Source of the DNA: Gymnopilus junonius
Lineage: Eukaryota > Basidiomycota > Agaricomycetes > Agaricales > Galerinaceae
Assembly (NCBI GenBank): GCA_015501075.1
Contig: JADNYJ010000070.1
Coordinates: 62,001 to 126,000, forward strand
DNA length: 64,000 bases
Direction of reading: 5' to 3'
The notes beneath the pieces were generated by a model, which saw only the letters and a program-made list of their open reading frames with translations, was not told where the DNA came from and searched no databases. This document shows, piece after piece, positions 49,874 through 61,975 of this stretch. Every line of letters starts with the position of its first letter. Position 1 is the stretch's first letter. Made by a program: the position numbers and the translations under genes.

Positions 49874-50663
49874 GGCTCACTTTCTATAGGTGTGGGCCCG
49901 CCTAATATTAAATAAAATTAAATAAATTAAATCGAAGAAGGGAGGGAAGAAATAAATAAATCACGCAGTGTCTATATAGGTAAAGGTCATCTAGCATGCC
50001 GTGATTTGATGAAATCTGCAGGGTCCGAAAGCAGTCCATTTTTCGAGGCGCGCTTGCGCATTTGGGTACGAAATTGATCTGGTCCTTGATTTGGTAGGTC
50101 CAAGTAGCACATTATTTTTCCTACCGCGCTTTGCGCGGCCCTTTCAATATGCATATGCACCAAGAACTGTGAATTGCATAGATGCCTTTCAAATACTCCA
50201 GGGTGGGAGGAGAACAGGGTGGATTTTTGATTTATCTACCTCAAATGACCAGGATTATTTATTTTTCTAGTGCGCTTCGCGCGCCCTCCCCATCCTCTTT
50301 AAATGTTACCCAGATTAAAAATTGTATCTTATTTTTCAAGCTCTCCAGATGCCTTCCAATCTTCGAAAGAATGTGTGCAAAAGGGCCAGTTCATCACCTG
50401 ACTGCGCTGACCTAATGAGTTTCCTTGTACAGTGGTGTTCATTGAGTGGCCTCCCGAGCTAAGGAAAAGGTCAAATATTCTAAAATTTACCCCATGTTCG
50501 GGAATCAGGCTCATCTCACTGATTTATGCTCTGGTTCCGGACTTTCGTGCCCCAGAACATGTCGAAGTAGCCGCATTATTTGGCGGAGTTACTTTGTTTG
50601 TACATGATTATATTTTCAAACTCAGTTATATCGTATTTGGCCCACACCTATAGAAAGTGAGCC
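49874..50663. mobile_element. MITE, hAT-like, 25-bp TIR and 8-bp TSD
   Basis: The left end GGCTCACTTTCTATAGGTGT (continuing GGGCC) is exactly repeated in inverse at 50639-50663. Outside both ends the 8 bases GCAGAGAA are identical (49866-49873 and 50664-50671), a perfect target-site duplication of the length used by hAT transposases. The interior has two diverged direct repeats, each with TTATTTTTC followed by a GC-rich palindrome (50124-50138, CCGCGC-TTT-GCGCGG, and 50271-50285), and a third partial palindrome near 50047-50060. No transposase is encoded. The TIR start differs from the usual hAT CAGGG, so the superfamily call rests mainly on the target duplication. Confidence 0.9.
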
Positions 50664-50994
50664 GCAGAGAAGTGGATATAAAATAGATCCGGGCCCGGCA
50701 GTCATCACATGATCCGTTGTGACTTGTTCATTGTCAATGTCGAGTCTGTGATCATTGCTTTGCACTCCTTTCTGCCTTTGCCAGCGACTAGTGTCTGTCA
50801 AAGGAACGTACTCATTCTCAGAGTTCTTTAAAGGCACGCAGTCCAGAACTTTCGAAAGTCTAGCCATACTATTAGGACACCTCGCTGGCCACACGAGTAC
50901 TTGATAGTCAGTCATACAAGTTCTTGCTCTTTCTTCTATTTCTGACGTGTTCGTAGGTCATTTGTACTGAGGATAAATCACATCTATTCCATGA

Positions 50995-52993
50995 ATGGAT
51001 GTACATCTTGTCCGGCTGCTTAAAAACAACAACGCGCCTCCTGAAGATGTAATTCAAGAAGTGCGTAGCCTTCTGAAGATCCCACTTCAAGAACTATCAG
51101 AAACAGACGCAAACATTGCGAGTCTCGAACGGCAGTTAAGAATCCTAGAGGAGAAACGCAAGAAGACCGAGAGTCTGGTTGAGGACTACCAAATCATCCT
51201 TTCACCTATCCGTCGACTCCCCAATGACCTCCTACACGAAATATTCTACCATTGTCTACCTACACAAAGGAATTCGGCATTAGTAGCCTCGGACGCCCCC
51301 ATTCTATTGACTAGAATTTGCAGTAAATGGCGATCTCTTGCGCTGTCTTCTCCCCGTTTGTGGGCACAACTACATATCACTTTCTGCGATGATTATCGGA
51401 CCTCTCCACCACCTTATACGACTTTGATTCTGGACAATGACCAAGAACTACAGCTTCATGCGTCGTCTGTTCTGAAACTCAGGTGTGAAGTTGTAAAAGA
51501 GTGGCTTGCACGATCTGGATCCTGTCCGCTGTCGATATCCCTTCATTACACAAGCAGTGCATGGACCGCGAACGACCTCAATTCAGAGCCTGATGGTGAT
51601 CTTACCATTGAGCTATTTAGGATTCTTTTCATTTTCCGACAAAGGTGGGGAGATCTTGAGCTAGTCATGCCCCTGGAGATCTATCGCAAGTTCGAAGGCC
51701 TGATTTCCCCGGTATTGGACACATTGTCCTTGCTTAAAGGTCTGAAGATAAGTCTCCACCAGCAAGTGCCTTTGATGTCTGGAGAGACAACAGATTCAGG
51801 GCCAATTGCACTGTTCAAAGCGCCCCGCATTGAGCGCCTGTCACTGAGCGGATCCCATTCGCGTCTCCACTGGTTCCCTGACCCTATGCCATTCGTTGCT
51901 CAAGGGCGAAACCTCACAAGCATTTTCTCATACCTGATGCTTTCGGTCACGCAAGCCCTTAGGCTACTTAAGCAATGCGGAAACCTCGTGCATTGCAAGC
52001 TAAATATCACCCTCGATTACCCCCAACCGTTATTTGGGAACCCGGCGAGCCAAGAACTCCCTGACGTTACTCCGTTGAGAGGGGTTGCATACCTTCCTCA
52101 TCTCATATCGCTCTCCATCGTAGAGGATATTCCGGATGACAACTCCGCTACTCAATTTTACGCAGCTATCGAGTCACCCAATGTAAGGTGGCTGGATTAT
52201 CAAAGGCCCGATCGCAGTTTTTTCGAGGGGCCAGAAGGGCCTCAAGTGAGCCTAGCCCATCCGCCAATCTTTGCTCTCCTACGCAGACTCACCCAGCTCA
52301 AGATGCTAACGGTCGATCCTCGAGGATTCCTACCGGCCCATTTATGTGAAGCGCTTGAGATGGTCAGTCCTACTCTCACACATCTGGCTATCGGGCAAGA
52401 TTCGGCACAGGCGGTGAGGGCGGATATGAGAATGAGAAGGCGAAGACATAATCCGCTATACCATTCACCTAAACTATTCGACTTGGACTGGCTTCGTGAT
52501 TCGTCTCTCAAAACTGGGTATCCATCTGACGCTGATGGCCCGTCCAATGATCCAGCATTGACGAGCAAAATCCTTTTGCCTCACCTCGAGATCCTGGACT
52601 GGTCCACTGGATCATGTTTGGATGAGCTTCTTTTGCAATTCCTCACAGAACGGATGGACCCGAGGGCCTCACAATATGGAATTGCCATCTTGAAACATAT
52701 ATGGATTGCCTTTCAGAGGGTGCAGGAACTTGATGTCCCTGCAGAGTTTGCGCGGTTTCGAGAGAGGAAGATGGCGGAGACGGGCGTGGAGATACCAGAG
52801 GTCAAATTGGAACTCGATTATCTTTCAAAGGAGCCAGTGAAGGACGACGAACCACTTTCGGCAGTGTTTGGTCTGACGCCTGATGGTCGATCGTGGTTCT
52901 ATGATGACTTCCGGGAATGGGTGAGATGATAATTGATTAGTGTTTCTAGGAATTATGTTCTGACTTGCTCTATTTTAGTTCTTACCGAAGTGA
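50995..52993 (+). CDS. F-box/LRR-like protein, intact
   Basis: The main exon (50995-52920) encodes 642 residues starting MDVHLVRLLKNNNAPPEDVI. A coiled coil (LERQLRILEEKRKKTESLVE) precedes the F-box core IRRLPNDLLHEIFYHCLP and WRSLALSSPRLWAQLHITF, then the leucine-rich body and C-terminal AVFGLTPDGRSWFYDDFREW. A 58-base intron (52921-52978, gtgaga...ttttag) at the same phase-0 position as in other copies leads to a short last exon FLPK ending at 52993. Unspliced reading adds only VR before a stop, so either end is possible. It belongs with the 10889 and 2260 copies by sequence (CLPTQRNS, FCDDYRTS). No disruption was found. Confidence 0.85.
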
Positions 52994-53192
52994 TATCGAT
53001 ACGGACGCCGCAAGTTATTAAGTCTCTTCTAATCGGTCGCAATTGTTGTCATAGGATACACATTCAAATCATTTGTATTATACAGGAGCAATTTAACTGC
53101 TCATGTATGTACGTACGATCTGTATGAACGTTGCAATTGCACTGCTTTGCTTTCAATTCAGGGCCCACAACGACCCATTGACTCCACCTTAA

Positions 53193-55734
53193 TCAAACAC
53201 GGCAAAATTCCACGAAGCGCTCACTGAGCATGGCCTGGCATACCTGAACCTGGAAAACCGGTTATGCTTCGGTTCGAGAATAATGCGACCCTGTCAACTT
53301 ACATTCCAGTACCAGCTATCGTCAGTGGGGAAATTTGGTAGTGCATTTGGTGAATCCCCTATACGAGCTCCAATACGCTGTAAAACCAGAGACACTCAGA
53401 TTATATCTGTGGAGATTAGGAGGGTGGACGTACATGAGGAACAACAGTGTGCTTTGATCTTCTTTTAACTCCTGCCCTGCGCGATGCTTCATTGGTACCC
53501 TGTTTTTTAAGATATTCTTCGAAGGCAGCTGAGTTGTCATAGAGAGCCACATAGTACTTGAACCATGCTGGTATAAGGTCAGGATGGAAATTCTTTCCAA
53601 CCCCAATCTATGAATGAGAATAAAGAAATATTAGTATCCTAACTAGTCCTGGTGTACGACTGCTCACCCTCCCCATATTGATTAATTTAGGAGTTATAGA
53701 TACCCTTGCCGCATTGCCTGGCTCGCTGTTATACTGCTTGGGGACCCAGTTCATTGAATAGCCTAGAATAGCAGCACATTTGTTGTTCTTGTTCAAGAAA
53801 GGTGCCCAATCTGCGAGAACGTTGGGTATACCAACATACTCAGTGTCGATGATATTGGAAACATCAATGCGGTCGAAGACTGTGTCCTTGGTAAGGCCTT
53901 GAGATTCATAGATCCCGTCACCGAGGTTTTTGGCTAATTGACGCGCGTCCACTGTATAAATCTTGAACGATATTTTGAATTTACGAAGGCGGTCTGCGAA
54001 AATTCGAAATTGTTCAGAGAGGTAGAAGTATAAGCATCCATAGATATCCGCCGGCTGAGCACCATGCGCCTTTCCTGCTGCAACGACATCTTCAATGCTT
54101 GTATACTTGTTAAATCATGAATCTCCAGTGAAGATGTTCAAGTGGCTTACTTCCATGACTCGAGAGGCGACGCCATATCGTCTTGAAGCCATTGGCCGTC
54201 GGGGGAGAAAAGAAATTTATTCGGTGTATTAAAGTTGTTGTTGGCCGCACCAAATGGAAGGACGATACCAAAACGACGATATTCCAAAAATGCCAAACGA
54301 TGAGATGGCTGGAGACGGCAATAGGTGCGATGATGCCTATCTTGTCGGGTCGGCTCAAACCTATAGGAGGCAGGATTAGTAGAAACTTAGCAATGAAAGA
54401 GTAATTTAAAAGCAGCAAACCTGACACGATGAAGCTCCCTATTGGCATCTTCCATTTTCATCTCAAGTATGGATAGATTGTAAAGTAAGTTCTTTGTCGA
54501 CGAGGAAATTATGCCTCCGATGTTCGAATCATTTCCCAGATTGACGAAGAATGAATCATCTTCCTGAAGAGCTTGTGCAAATTCTAAGATTACTCGAGAG
54601 TGCGTTGCCAGATGAGGTGCTTGGACGAATGCAGACGACCAAAAATGAATAGCAATATCGGCGGCTTCAGTAACATCTTCGACAGTCCCGAGGATCATAA
54701 GCAGCAGGATATTTCGGAGGACGATCATTGGCTCCCGATCGTTCAACAAGACAGTCAGTTCGCCAGAGAAATCCGAAGGAAGTTCGTTGACGGTCCGCAC
54801 CACGTTTCTAAGGTCGCCGGAAGCTAAAACAGATATGAACTTGAGGTAATTGAACGTGAAAAAAATAGTTTACTTGCCTACATACGCCAAAGCGAGGTTT
54901 GATTGAGTCACCAAAGATCCCTCATTATTTGCTAGATTCAAGGTATCCATGGCTGGTATGTTACCCCATCTATTCCATTCACATCAGCCACAGGTTCTAA
55001 TAGTTGCAGCATTTTACTCACATATGAAGATCCAAAGCAAATTGGCGCTCATTTTGAGGTATAACCCATGTAGGGCTATTGGACATAAAACTTGGAGACC
55101 GAAGTTCACGAATCCAAGCAGGCTGCCAGTCAGGGGATCGGATTGGATCTTTACAGTCTAAATCGGCGTCAGAATAAGTAGAATAACAGAATTAGAATCA
55201 ATTCACCTTGCTTATGTGACCTCCAATGGCTCCGCTGGCAGTCCTTGTCGCGATCATGAATGAGATGACAAATGGGAACCATACAACTTGAAGAGCGCAC
55301 CTTGGAGCAGTACGAAACTAATTTGCATTCGCCACAAGTCATCTTTCCATCTTTGTCACACCTCCATTCTTCTGCTGGTTTTACATTCGCACAAGGAAGT
55401 CGCTCCAGAGGGCTTTCCGCAAGGTGAAAGGACTTTTCCATTGCCCAAGCAAGATACGCACTCTCCAACCCATGTTTCTGAGCCAGATCAAATACTTTAT
55501 CTGAGATTTTTCTCGCGTCCATGCCTCCTGCTGCCGAGAAAGGCCGGAATCCACCGCCGGGAAGTAGTATGGCAAAAGACGCGGCTGATTTATCGCGTCC
55601 TAATTCCAAAATCTCTACTGTCTCTTGCAAGTATGCAATCAGGGCCTTTTGTTTTGCGTCTTCGTCTTGAGTACTTTCAGACAGAGACTGAAGTCGTGCA
55701 TCGTAGCCAGATGATGAGTCCTTTTGGGGGGCAT
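53193..55734 (-). CDS. MYND zinc-finger protein, tandem copy A
   Basis: About nine exons. The first has EDAKQKALIAYLQETVEILE and LAQKHGLESAYLAWAMEKSF, then the MYND finger: LPCANVKPAEEWRCD, MTCGECKLVSYCSK, and across an intron DCQRSHWRSHKQ. The cysteines and histidines fit the C-x-C...C-x2-C...C...H...C binuclear pattern. Later exons give NLALAYVASGDLRNVVRTVN, a helical region, RLAFLEYRRFGIVLPFGA, WLQDDMASPLESW and FDRIDVSNIIDTEYVG. The last exon, located by alignment with copy B, is VQVCQAMLSERFVEFCRV. MYND fingers bind proline-rich partners; this fungal family has no assigned role. The ATG at 55734 is one base out of frame with the body because of a six-base G/C run at 55726-55731. Confidence 0.8.
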
Positions 55735-56203
55735 GGTGCTAGAATGCTGAGAGGGCACTGAAGTTAAAAGGAAGGGATGATAATCTTTAAGCGCCCGTGG
55801 AGCAGTTGATAATCATATCGGGTTGGTATCGGCATCGATTATTTAAACTTTAAGTCAGATATTCCTGTCAGTAAAATCGCGGTCCGCACCATGTAACGTG
55901 ACTAGCAGAGAATTCGACTACTAAAATTTACTTGCGATCGTCCTCTATTTATCTTGTTGAATTAAAATTCGTTCTAGCCCCAGGCGAGCCGTACCTACAT
56001 CCTCAAATACCTTGATACACCTTTCATGCCAGTACGAGCTCCGGTACCTCTTGACCGTACGGAACAGAATTCTGACATCAAGTTGAAGGACATCAGGTTA
56101 TGTTCCATTTTATATCTACAAACTTGAAAAGAGAAAGCTTCGATGACTACAAGTCGGTCACCGAAAGGAAAGTAGACTCGAAGACCCATCAACTGCACCT
56201 TGA

Positions 56204-58763
56204 TCATGCAAGGCCAAACTCCACGAAGCGCTCACTCAGCAAAGCTTGGCCTACATGGACCTAGAAAGTCGTCAACCAAGTTATATATTACGCTTGTAAA
56301 CGAAAAGGATGTGATGTCATCAACTTACATTCCAATACCAAGCATCATCGGTTGGGAAATAGGGAAGTGCATTGGCCGGATCCCCTACACGAGCTCCGAT
56401 ACGCTGCGACGTTCACGATCAGAAAAAAACGACATAGTTTGTGATGGACGTACCTGAGGAATGACAGTGTGTTTTGACCTTCTTTTAACTCCTGCTTTGC
56501 TCATGGCTTCATCAGTGCCTTGCTTCTTGAGATATTCTTCGAAGGCACTGGAGTTGTCATACAGGGCAACATAGTATTTGAACCAGGCTGGCATAAGGTC
56601 CGGATGGGAATTGTTTTGGCCACCAATCTGTCGGAAAGTTTTAAACGAAAAAAGGTTATTGCATATATCACGCTACTGCTTACCCGGTCCATTTTGATGA
56701 GTAAAGGAGTCAAGAGTTTTATATCTGCGTCACCCGGCTGGCTGTTGTGCTGTTTTGGGACCCAACTCGTTGAATGCCCGAGAATAGCGGAATACTGGTT
56801 GGCCTTGTTCAAAAACGGGGCCCAATCTTCGAGAATGTTGGGTATGCCAACAAACTCAGCGTCAATCATGTCAGAAACATCGATGCGATCAAATACGGTG
56901 TCCTTTGGAAGGCCTATCGATTCATAAAGTCCGGTTGTCAGATTCTTGGACAAGTCGCGTACGTCCTCCGTCAAGACCTTGAACGAGATTTTGAATTTCC
57001 GGAGACGTCTTGCGAAGGTTCGAAGTTGGTCAGAAAGATAGAAGTATAAACAGCCATAGAGATCAGCGGACTGAGCACCATGAGCTTTCCCTCCTGCAAT
57101 GACGTCTTCGACACTTAAACAGTCGTTAAAGAGGCTCGGTGTGATAGATTTAATATTACCCACTTCCATGATTCAAGAGGCGACGCCATGTCGTCTTGAA
57201 GCCATTGGCCGTCAGGAGAAAAAAGGAATTTATTGGGGGCGCTCATTGAATGAGGTGCTCCGAATGGGAAAACAATTCCAAAGCGTCGGTATTCCAAAAA
57301 GGAGAGACGGTGGGATGGCTCCAGACGACAGTAGATTCGATGGTGCCTATCGACTCGAGTTGGTTCAAACCTTGATTATTCACACAATTAATAAGGATAT
57401 ACAGATAGCTTGATTGGAAGTCACATACCTGACCCGGTCAAGTTCGGTAGAGGCTTCTTCAAATGGCATATCGTAGTGAGTGTAATGGGGAAGAATGTCC
57501 TTCGTCACTTCGGACACCATTCCACTCACTGTTGAATTATTTCCTATTTTTATGGAGAATAAATCGTCTTTCTGAAGAGCTTGTTTGAACTCTAGGGATG
57601 CCCGTGAATAGATCAGTGTATGTTGTGTTTGGATAAACGTAGAGGCCCAGAGGTGAAGAGCAATATCGGCGGCTTGATTGATGTTTTCAATATTTCCAAG
57701 TATCATTAGTAGCAAAACGTTGCGAAGGGCGACTATTGGATCATGGTCATTCACTAATACTGTCAACTCCCCGGAAAAATCGGATGGAAGTTCGTTGACA
57801 GTCCGTAACACGTTCTTCAGGTCGCCGGAAGCTATTAGGGCACTGGTTAAAGCGCACAGCAGTAGATGTAGAAAGCAGTTACTTGCCTACATATGCTAAA
57901 GCCAGATTTGATTGAGATGCTGAGACGCCTTCATTATTCGCTAGATTCAAGGTATCCATGGCAGGTATGGTGCCCCAGCTATTTGATTGCGCTTCGTCAT
58001 TCATTCTCATACTTATCACATCTTACTCACATTTGAAGACCTAAGCCGAACTGGCGCTGTTCTTCTGTTATGGCCCGTGCAGCACTGTTCGATGTAAAAA
58101 TAGGAGTTCGAGATCCACGAATCCAGGCAGGCTTCCAATCCAAGAATCGAATGGGATCTTTACAATCTAAGTCGCCCAAACTTTGAACAAGATATGCAAG
58201 AGCGAAAGAGTAGGCTCACCTTGTTTGTGATGGCGCCAATGTTCACGCTGGCATTCCTTGACACCATGTCACCACCAATCATACAATACTAATATCAAAT
58301 GAAAAGAAGCAAGGGGCATACCTTGGAGCAGTAAGAAACCAATTTGCATGCCGTGCAAGCCATTTTTCCTTCTTTGTCACACCTCCAGTCCTCCTCTGCT
58401 TTGACATTCGCACAAGGTAATCGCTCCAAAGGCTTTTTAGAAACTTGCATTGACCTCTTCGTTATCCAATCAAGAAACACATGCTCTAGTCCATGCTTCT
58501 GAGCCACGACGTATGCCCTCCCGTACCTTCATCCGTAGCTGATTCGTCTTCTGTTGAGGAAGGTTCGGTTTCCTCCTCCGGAAGTAAAGCGTCAGGTGAG
58601 GGTTTCGTCGAATTTCGCTGAGCTTCCAAGGTATCGACGGTTTCCTGCAAGTAAGCGGTCAGTGCCTCTTGTTTCGCATCTGCAAGTTGCAGACTGTCAA
58701 GCTGCTCAGCAAGGGCTGAAGCCTTGCATCGGGACCAAATAAGGGTTTCTCTCGGGCGGTCAT
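56204..58763 (-). CDS. MYND zinc-finger protein, tandem copy B
   Basis: A paralogue of copy A with the same exon order and splice positions. It shows TAYLQETVDTLEAQ, a more acidic insert (LPEEETEPSSTEDESATDEG), LPCANVKAEEDWRCD, MACTACKLVSYCSK, ECQREHWRHHKQ, VLRTVNELPSDFSGELTVLV and FDRIDVSDMIDAEFVGIP. The last exon is VHVGQALLSERFVEFGLA, ending at 56204. Two one-base shifts are needed, near 58713-58718 and near 58516-58523, both beside G/C runs. Copy A and B lie head to tail with about 470 bases between them, so they arose by local duplication. Cellular role unknown. The start at 58763 matches copy A in the DARLQ block that follows. Confidence 0.75.
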
Positions 58764-59817
58764 GGGCCGATGAGGCTGAGTAGATCAATGATGATGAAAG
58801 GCAAGTGATGGTATCCTTTAGGCGCCAGTGAATTGGGGAAGGATATCGTGGTTGACGTTGAATATTGAATGGCCGTCGATAAACTTGAGCCGGGGATTGC
58901 CCTTCGTCTAACTGACAGTCTTTTACGCAAGCCGGGCACGCACCATAGGGCATGAGGAGTCAAAAGAGGCTGCATTCGACAAAATTCAAATATTCCCAGA
59001 CACTATTGGTTCATCGACCCGGGTCCTCATTATGCAGCTGAATAATAAAGACTAAGCACTTGGTGTGTTTCGCTGTATTCTGAGATTCGTTACCTTTACA
59101 TTACACATTTTCGTTACACTTTCTGCTTTTTCTAACCTTTTAATCAGCCAAGCTTTGACATGCTTTGTCATGTTCCGAATCAGTGGCTTTCGACAGGAAA
59201 TCGAAGATCCTTTCCATAGGTGTGTACAAATGTTTCCTATTGAGGCTTTACTTGACTGAGGTTCTATTTACTTCATATGCAGATGAGCGACGTACTACTG
59301 GAAGACACTTGAAAAGCATTGAAAGGCAAAGGAGTCAAGCGTTTCGAGCTTCATGACCCTTGCATGACCCTAGCACCCAGCGTGAAGGGCGGCCAATGGG
59401 CGCGGTCCAGCACGGACTTCTTCGGCATTGGCAAACCACCGGGAATCGGCATGACGTTCTCGACATTTTCAATTTTTCTTACGCTGAGGTTGGGAAACCT
59501 ACGCCCACACGTTCGCAGTGAGTTTTCGACTGGGTATCCGAGCACTAGCTTGAATGTGATCGACCGCGGCGTTGCAGGACTTGCTCATCAACACCTTGGT
59601 TTAGTGCACCCGTTAATGATCAGATAAGGTTCGGGCGCCGAGCTCGCCATGATCGTTAGTCCATCAAGCAAGGCGCCGTAAGGCAGTGCATGCATTTAGT
59701 TTTCGGGACACCCGACCCACCAAGACTTCATTTACATAAGGTGCTGAAGAAGATTTGTCAATTCCTTGGAGCTGGTCTTCTTTCCCTCACCTCAGACGCT
59801 GGACGTCGTTGCCTACA
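58764..59817. other. Intergenic, promoter of the secreted-protein gene
   Basis: Short frames at 59065-59630 have no motif. The last 60 bases before 59818 share a block (CAGACGCTGG, then CGTCGTTGC) with the same position upstream of the second secreted-protein gene, so the 5' leader was duplicated with the gene. Confidence 0.5.
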
Positions 59818-60807
59818 ATGTTGCGAGCTGGTCTCCTATCCCTCATCCTCTTTGCTTTTATCGGTCTAGTGGCGTGCGCTCCTGTACCAGAACGCTTATC
59901 AAAGTAAGCCAATCATATTCGAGGTTTGCGTGACACTTATGAGGCGTATTTAATAGTTTGGTCGAACGTTACGATGACTCCGCCAACAATCTCTTTACGC
60001 GGTCATTAGATGCATTTGAGGATCCCGTATATTCCAAAGTAGGCTATTTTCACAAAGAAGACGATGGCCCCGCCTTTGAGAATTCTATCCAGCGTGATTA
60101 TCTTCCCGAGCTTGAAGGTCGAGATCTCGGCTTAGATTTCAGCCAATACTTCAAAGTGCATTGGATGCTTCTCTGTCAAGAGTCGATGCTTACATTTCTG
60201 TAGCGCGATTATGACTTTGACTTGTTCGATGAGCGCGACTTTGACGATTTCGAACACCATTTCGCCAAGGTAGTTCTTCATTCGCCTCTTCTACCTAGTA
60301 GGCCATTAACTTATGTTGAACCCAACGGGATATTCAGGTCCTTGAGAGGCGTAGTATCTTCACGAAAATAAAGCATGCTTTCCAGCACGTAGGCCATGCC
60401 ATCGCCCACGTTGCCAAGAAGGCTGTCCATGGTATCGTCCACGTCGCCAAGAAGGTGGGACATTTCGTCAAAACCACCGGGGCCAAGATCGCGAAATTCG
60501 GTCTCAAAGTCGTCGCAGCCGCAGCGTCCGTTGCTAGCAAAGTTGTCAAGTTCATTCCTGGTGTCGGTACCGCCGCCGGTATGGCTCTGAAGGGAGTCGC
60601 AATGGGGGCCAACAAAGCTTCCGATAAGATTCACGCCAACCTTGGCAAGCTCGGTAAAATCGATAAGGGTCTGAACTACGTTATTAATCCTTTCGGTGCG
60701 TGTCACGATGATGTTGCGAATATTGATCATTCATTTATTTTACTTGGATAGGTTCTGCGGCAAAGCACATGGGGAAGGGTGGCAAGGTTCTCGGTGCCCT
60801 CTTTTAA
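59818..60807 (+). CDS. Secreted cationic amphipathic protein precursor, copy 1 (intact)
   Basis: Six exons: 59818-59903, 59957-60038, 60093-60155, 60204-60269, 60338-60695 and 60752-60807. A signal peptide (LLSLILFAFIGLVACA) is followed by APVPERLSNLVERYDD. Exons 3 and 4 each start with RD and are acidic (RDYLPELEGRDLGLDFSQYF and RDYDFDLFDERDFDDFEHHF), each preceded by K at the junction so that KR dibasic sites form. Exon 5 has VLERRSIF and then a basic, histidine-rich domain with HVGHAIAHVAKK-type repeats, a TTGAKIAKFGLKVVAAAASV helix and IPGVGTAAGMALKG, ending KASDKIHANLG. The acidic pro-part and basic mature part resemble membrane-active peptide precursors. I recognise no named family. All frames join cleanly. 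Confidence 0.85.
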
Positions 60808-61975
60808 GCAAATTGACAGAATTTAATTCCATGTACATTGTTAATTTTGAACGTTAAATTCAAGCCGAAAGTACTAGTGTGTCTAGTTCATCGGACTGTC
60901 CATGATGAGGAGGTCTCTTGATTTCTGTATGTCCCTTTGGAAAGATGAGTCGAGGTCACTGATATCACAGAAAAGAAAAATCCTTACTTGTACATCTGCA
61001 TGACAGCTGCTGAGCCAACAAAATATCAAGTAGCGATCCAATCACAATGTGGTAACAATTTCCTCAATGATATTTAATACCGCACAACTGCTCAGCCCTG
61101 CGCTAACTGCAGCGTCCATAATTCGTCGTCCGGACTCTACATCGTCTATGCAGAGACTCATGGCCAATACTACTTAATCAATATTATCACAAGACTTTCT
61201 GAGGATAACTAATACCGTCAACAACATCCCTCTCCTGTTTTTATAGAGTTCTCCAGCAAAAATAACCTATTTCCAGGATCAAAGGTGAGACAGCTTCCAA
61301 TTCCATAGTATAAGCGAGAATGCTCACTCGCCACGCGAAGGATGTAGTTATAAAGATCATGCACGTTCGTTCACTCTCATCAGAGCCCCTTGCGACGTGT
61401 CAGATCCGTGATTGGCATGATATTGATAGATAGCATTCATACCGGTGCCAAGATTCGAGTTAATACGGAAGGATCACAACGAGAGGCACGAGAAATATCA
61501 TCAGGCATTCAAGTGCCCCTCCTGGTGTGTACGCCAGGATATAGAACAGCAAGGCTCCTGGCTTCAGAGAAGTCTAAAAACCAATGATTTCCCGGAGAGT
61601 ACCAAGTTTCCTGCCTTGGCGCCATAAGCCTCTGTGTCGCTGACTACTAAGTATGGGTGATTAAAATCGACACGTTGGGAGTTTCATGTATGACGGATAG
61701 GAAGGACTGGAAGATTCCTGAAGAACTTTAAAAGAGTCCGAGTTGCCGAAGTAAACGGTGCTGGTCAACAGTTGTAAAGAGAATATATTTAGCACAGCAT
61801 CCTCGCGTCGTCCATCACGATAAGGGCAGTGTTGATCAGCTGGATCAGCAATGTGGATGGGCAATTTGAAATTTGAATTCCAATAAAGGCACTGGCCAGA
61901 TCAAATGATCTTGTGAAGCCGGCCTTCGTCCCTCCTCTCTTTTACGCCCTGCGCAGACGCTGGTCGTCGTGCATA
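60808..61975. other. Spacer between the two secreted-protein genes
   Basis: About 1.2 kb with no gene recognised. Frames at 61390-61630 lack motifs. The last 60 bases share leader sequence with copy 1. No element ends were noticed. Confidence 0.5.
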
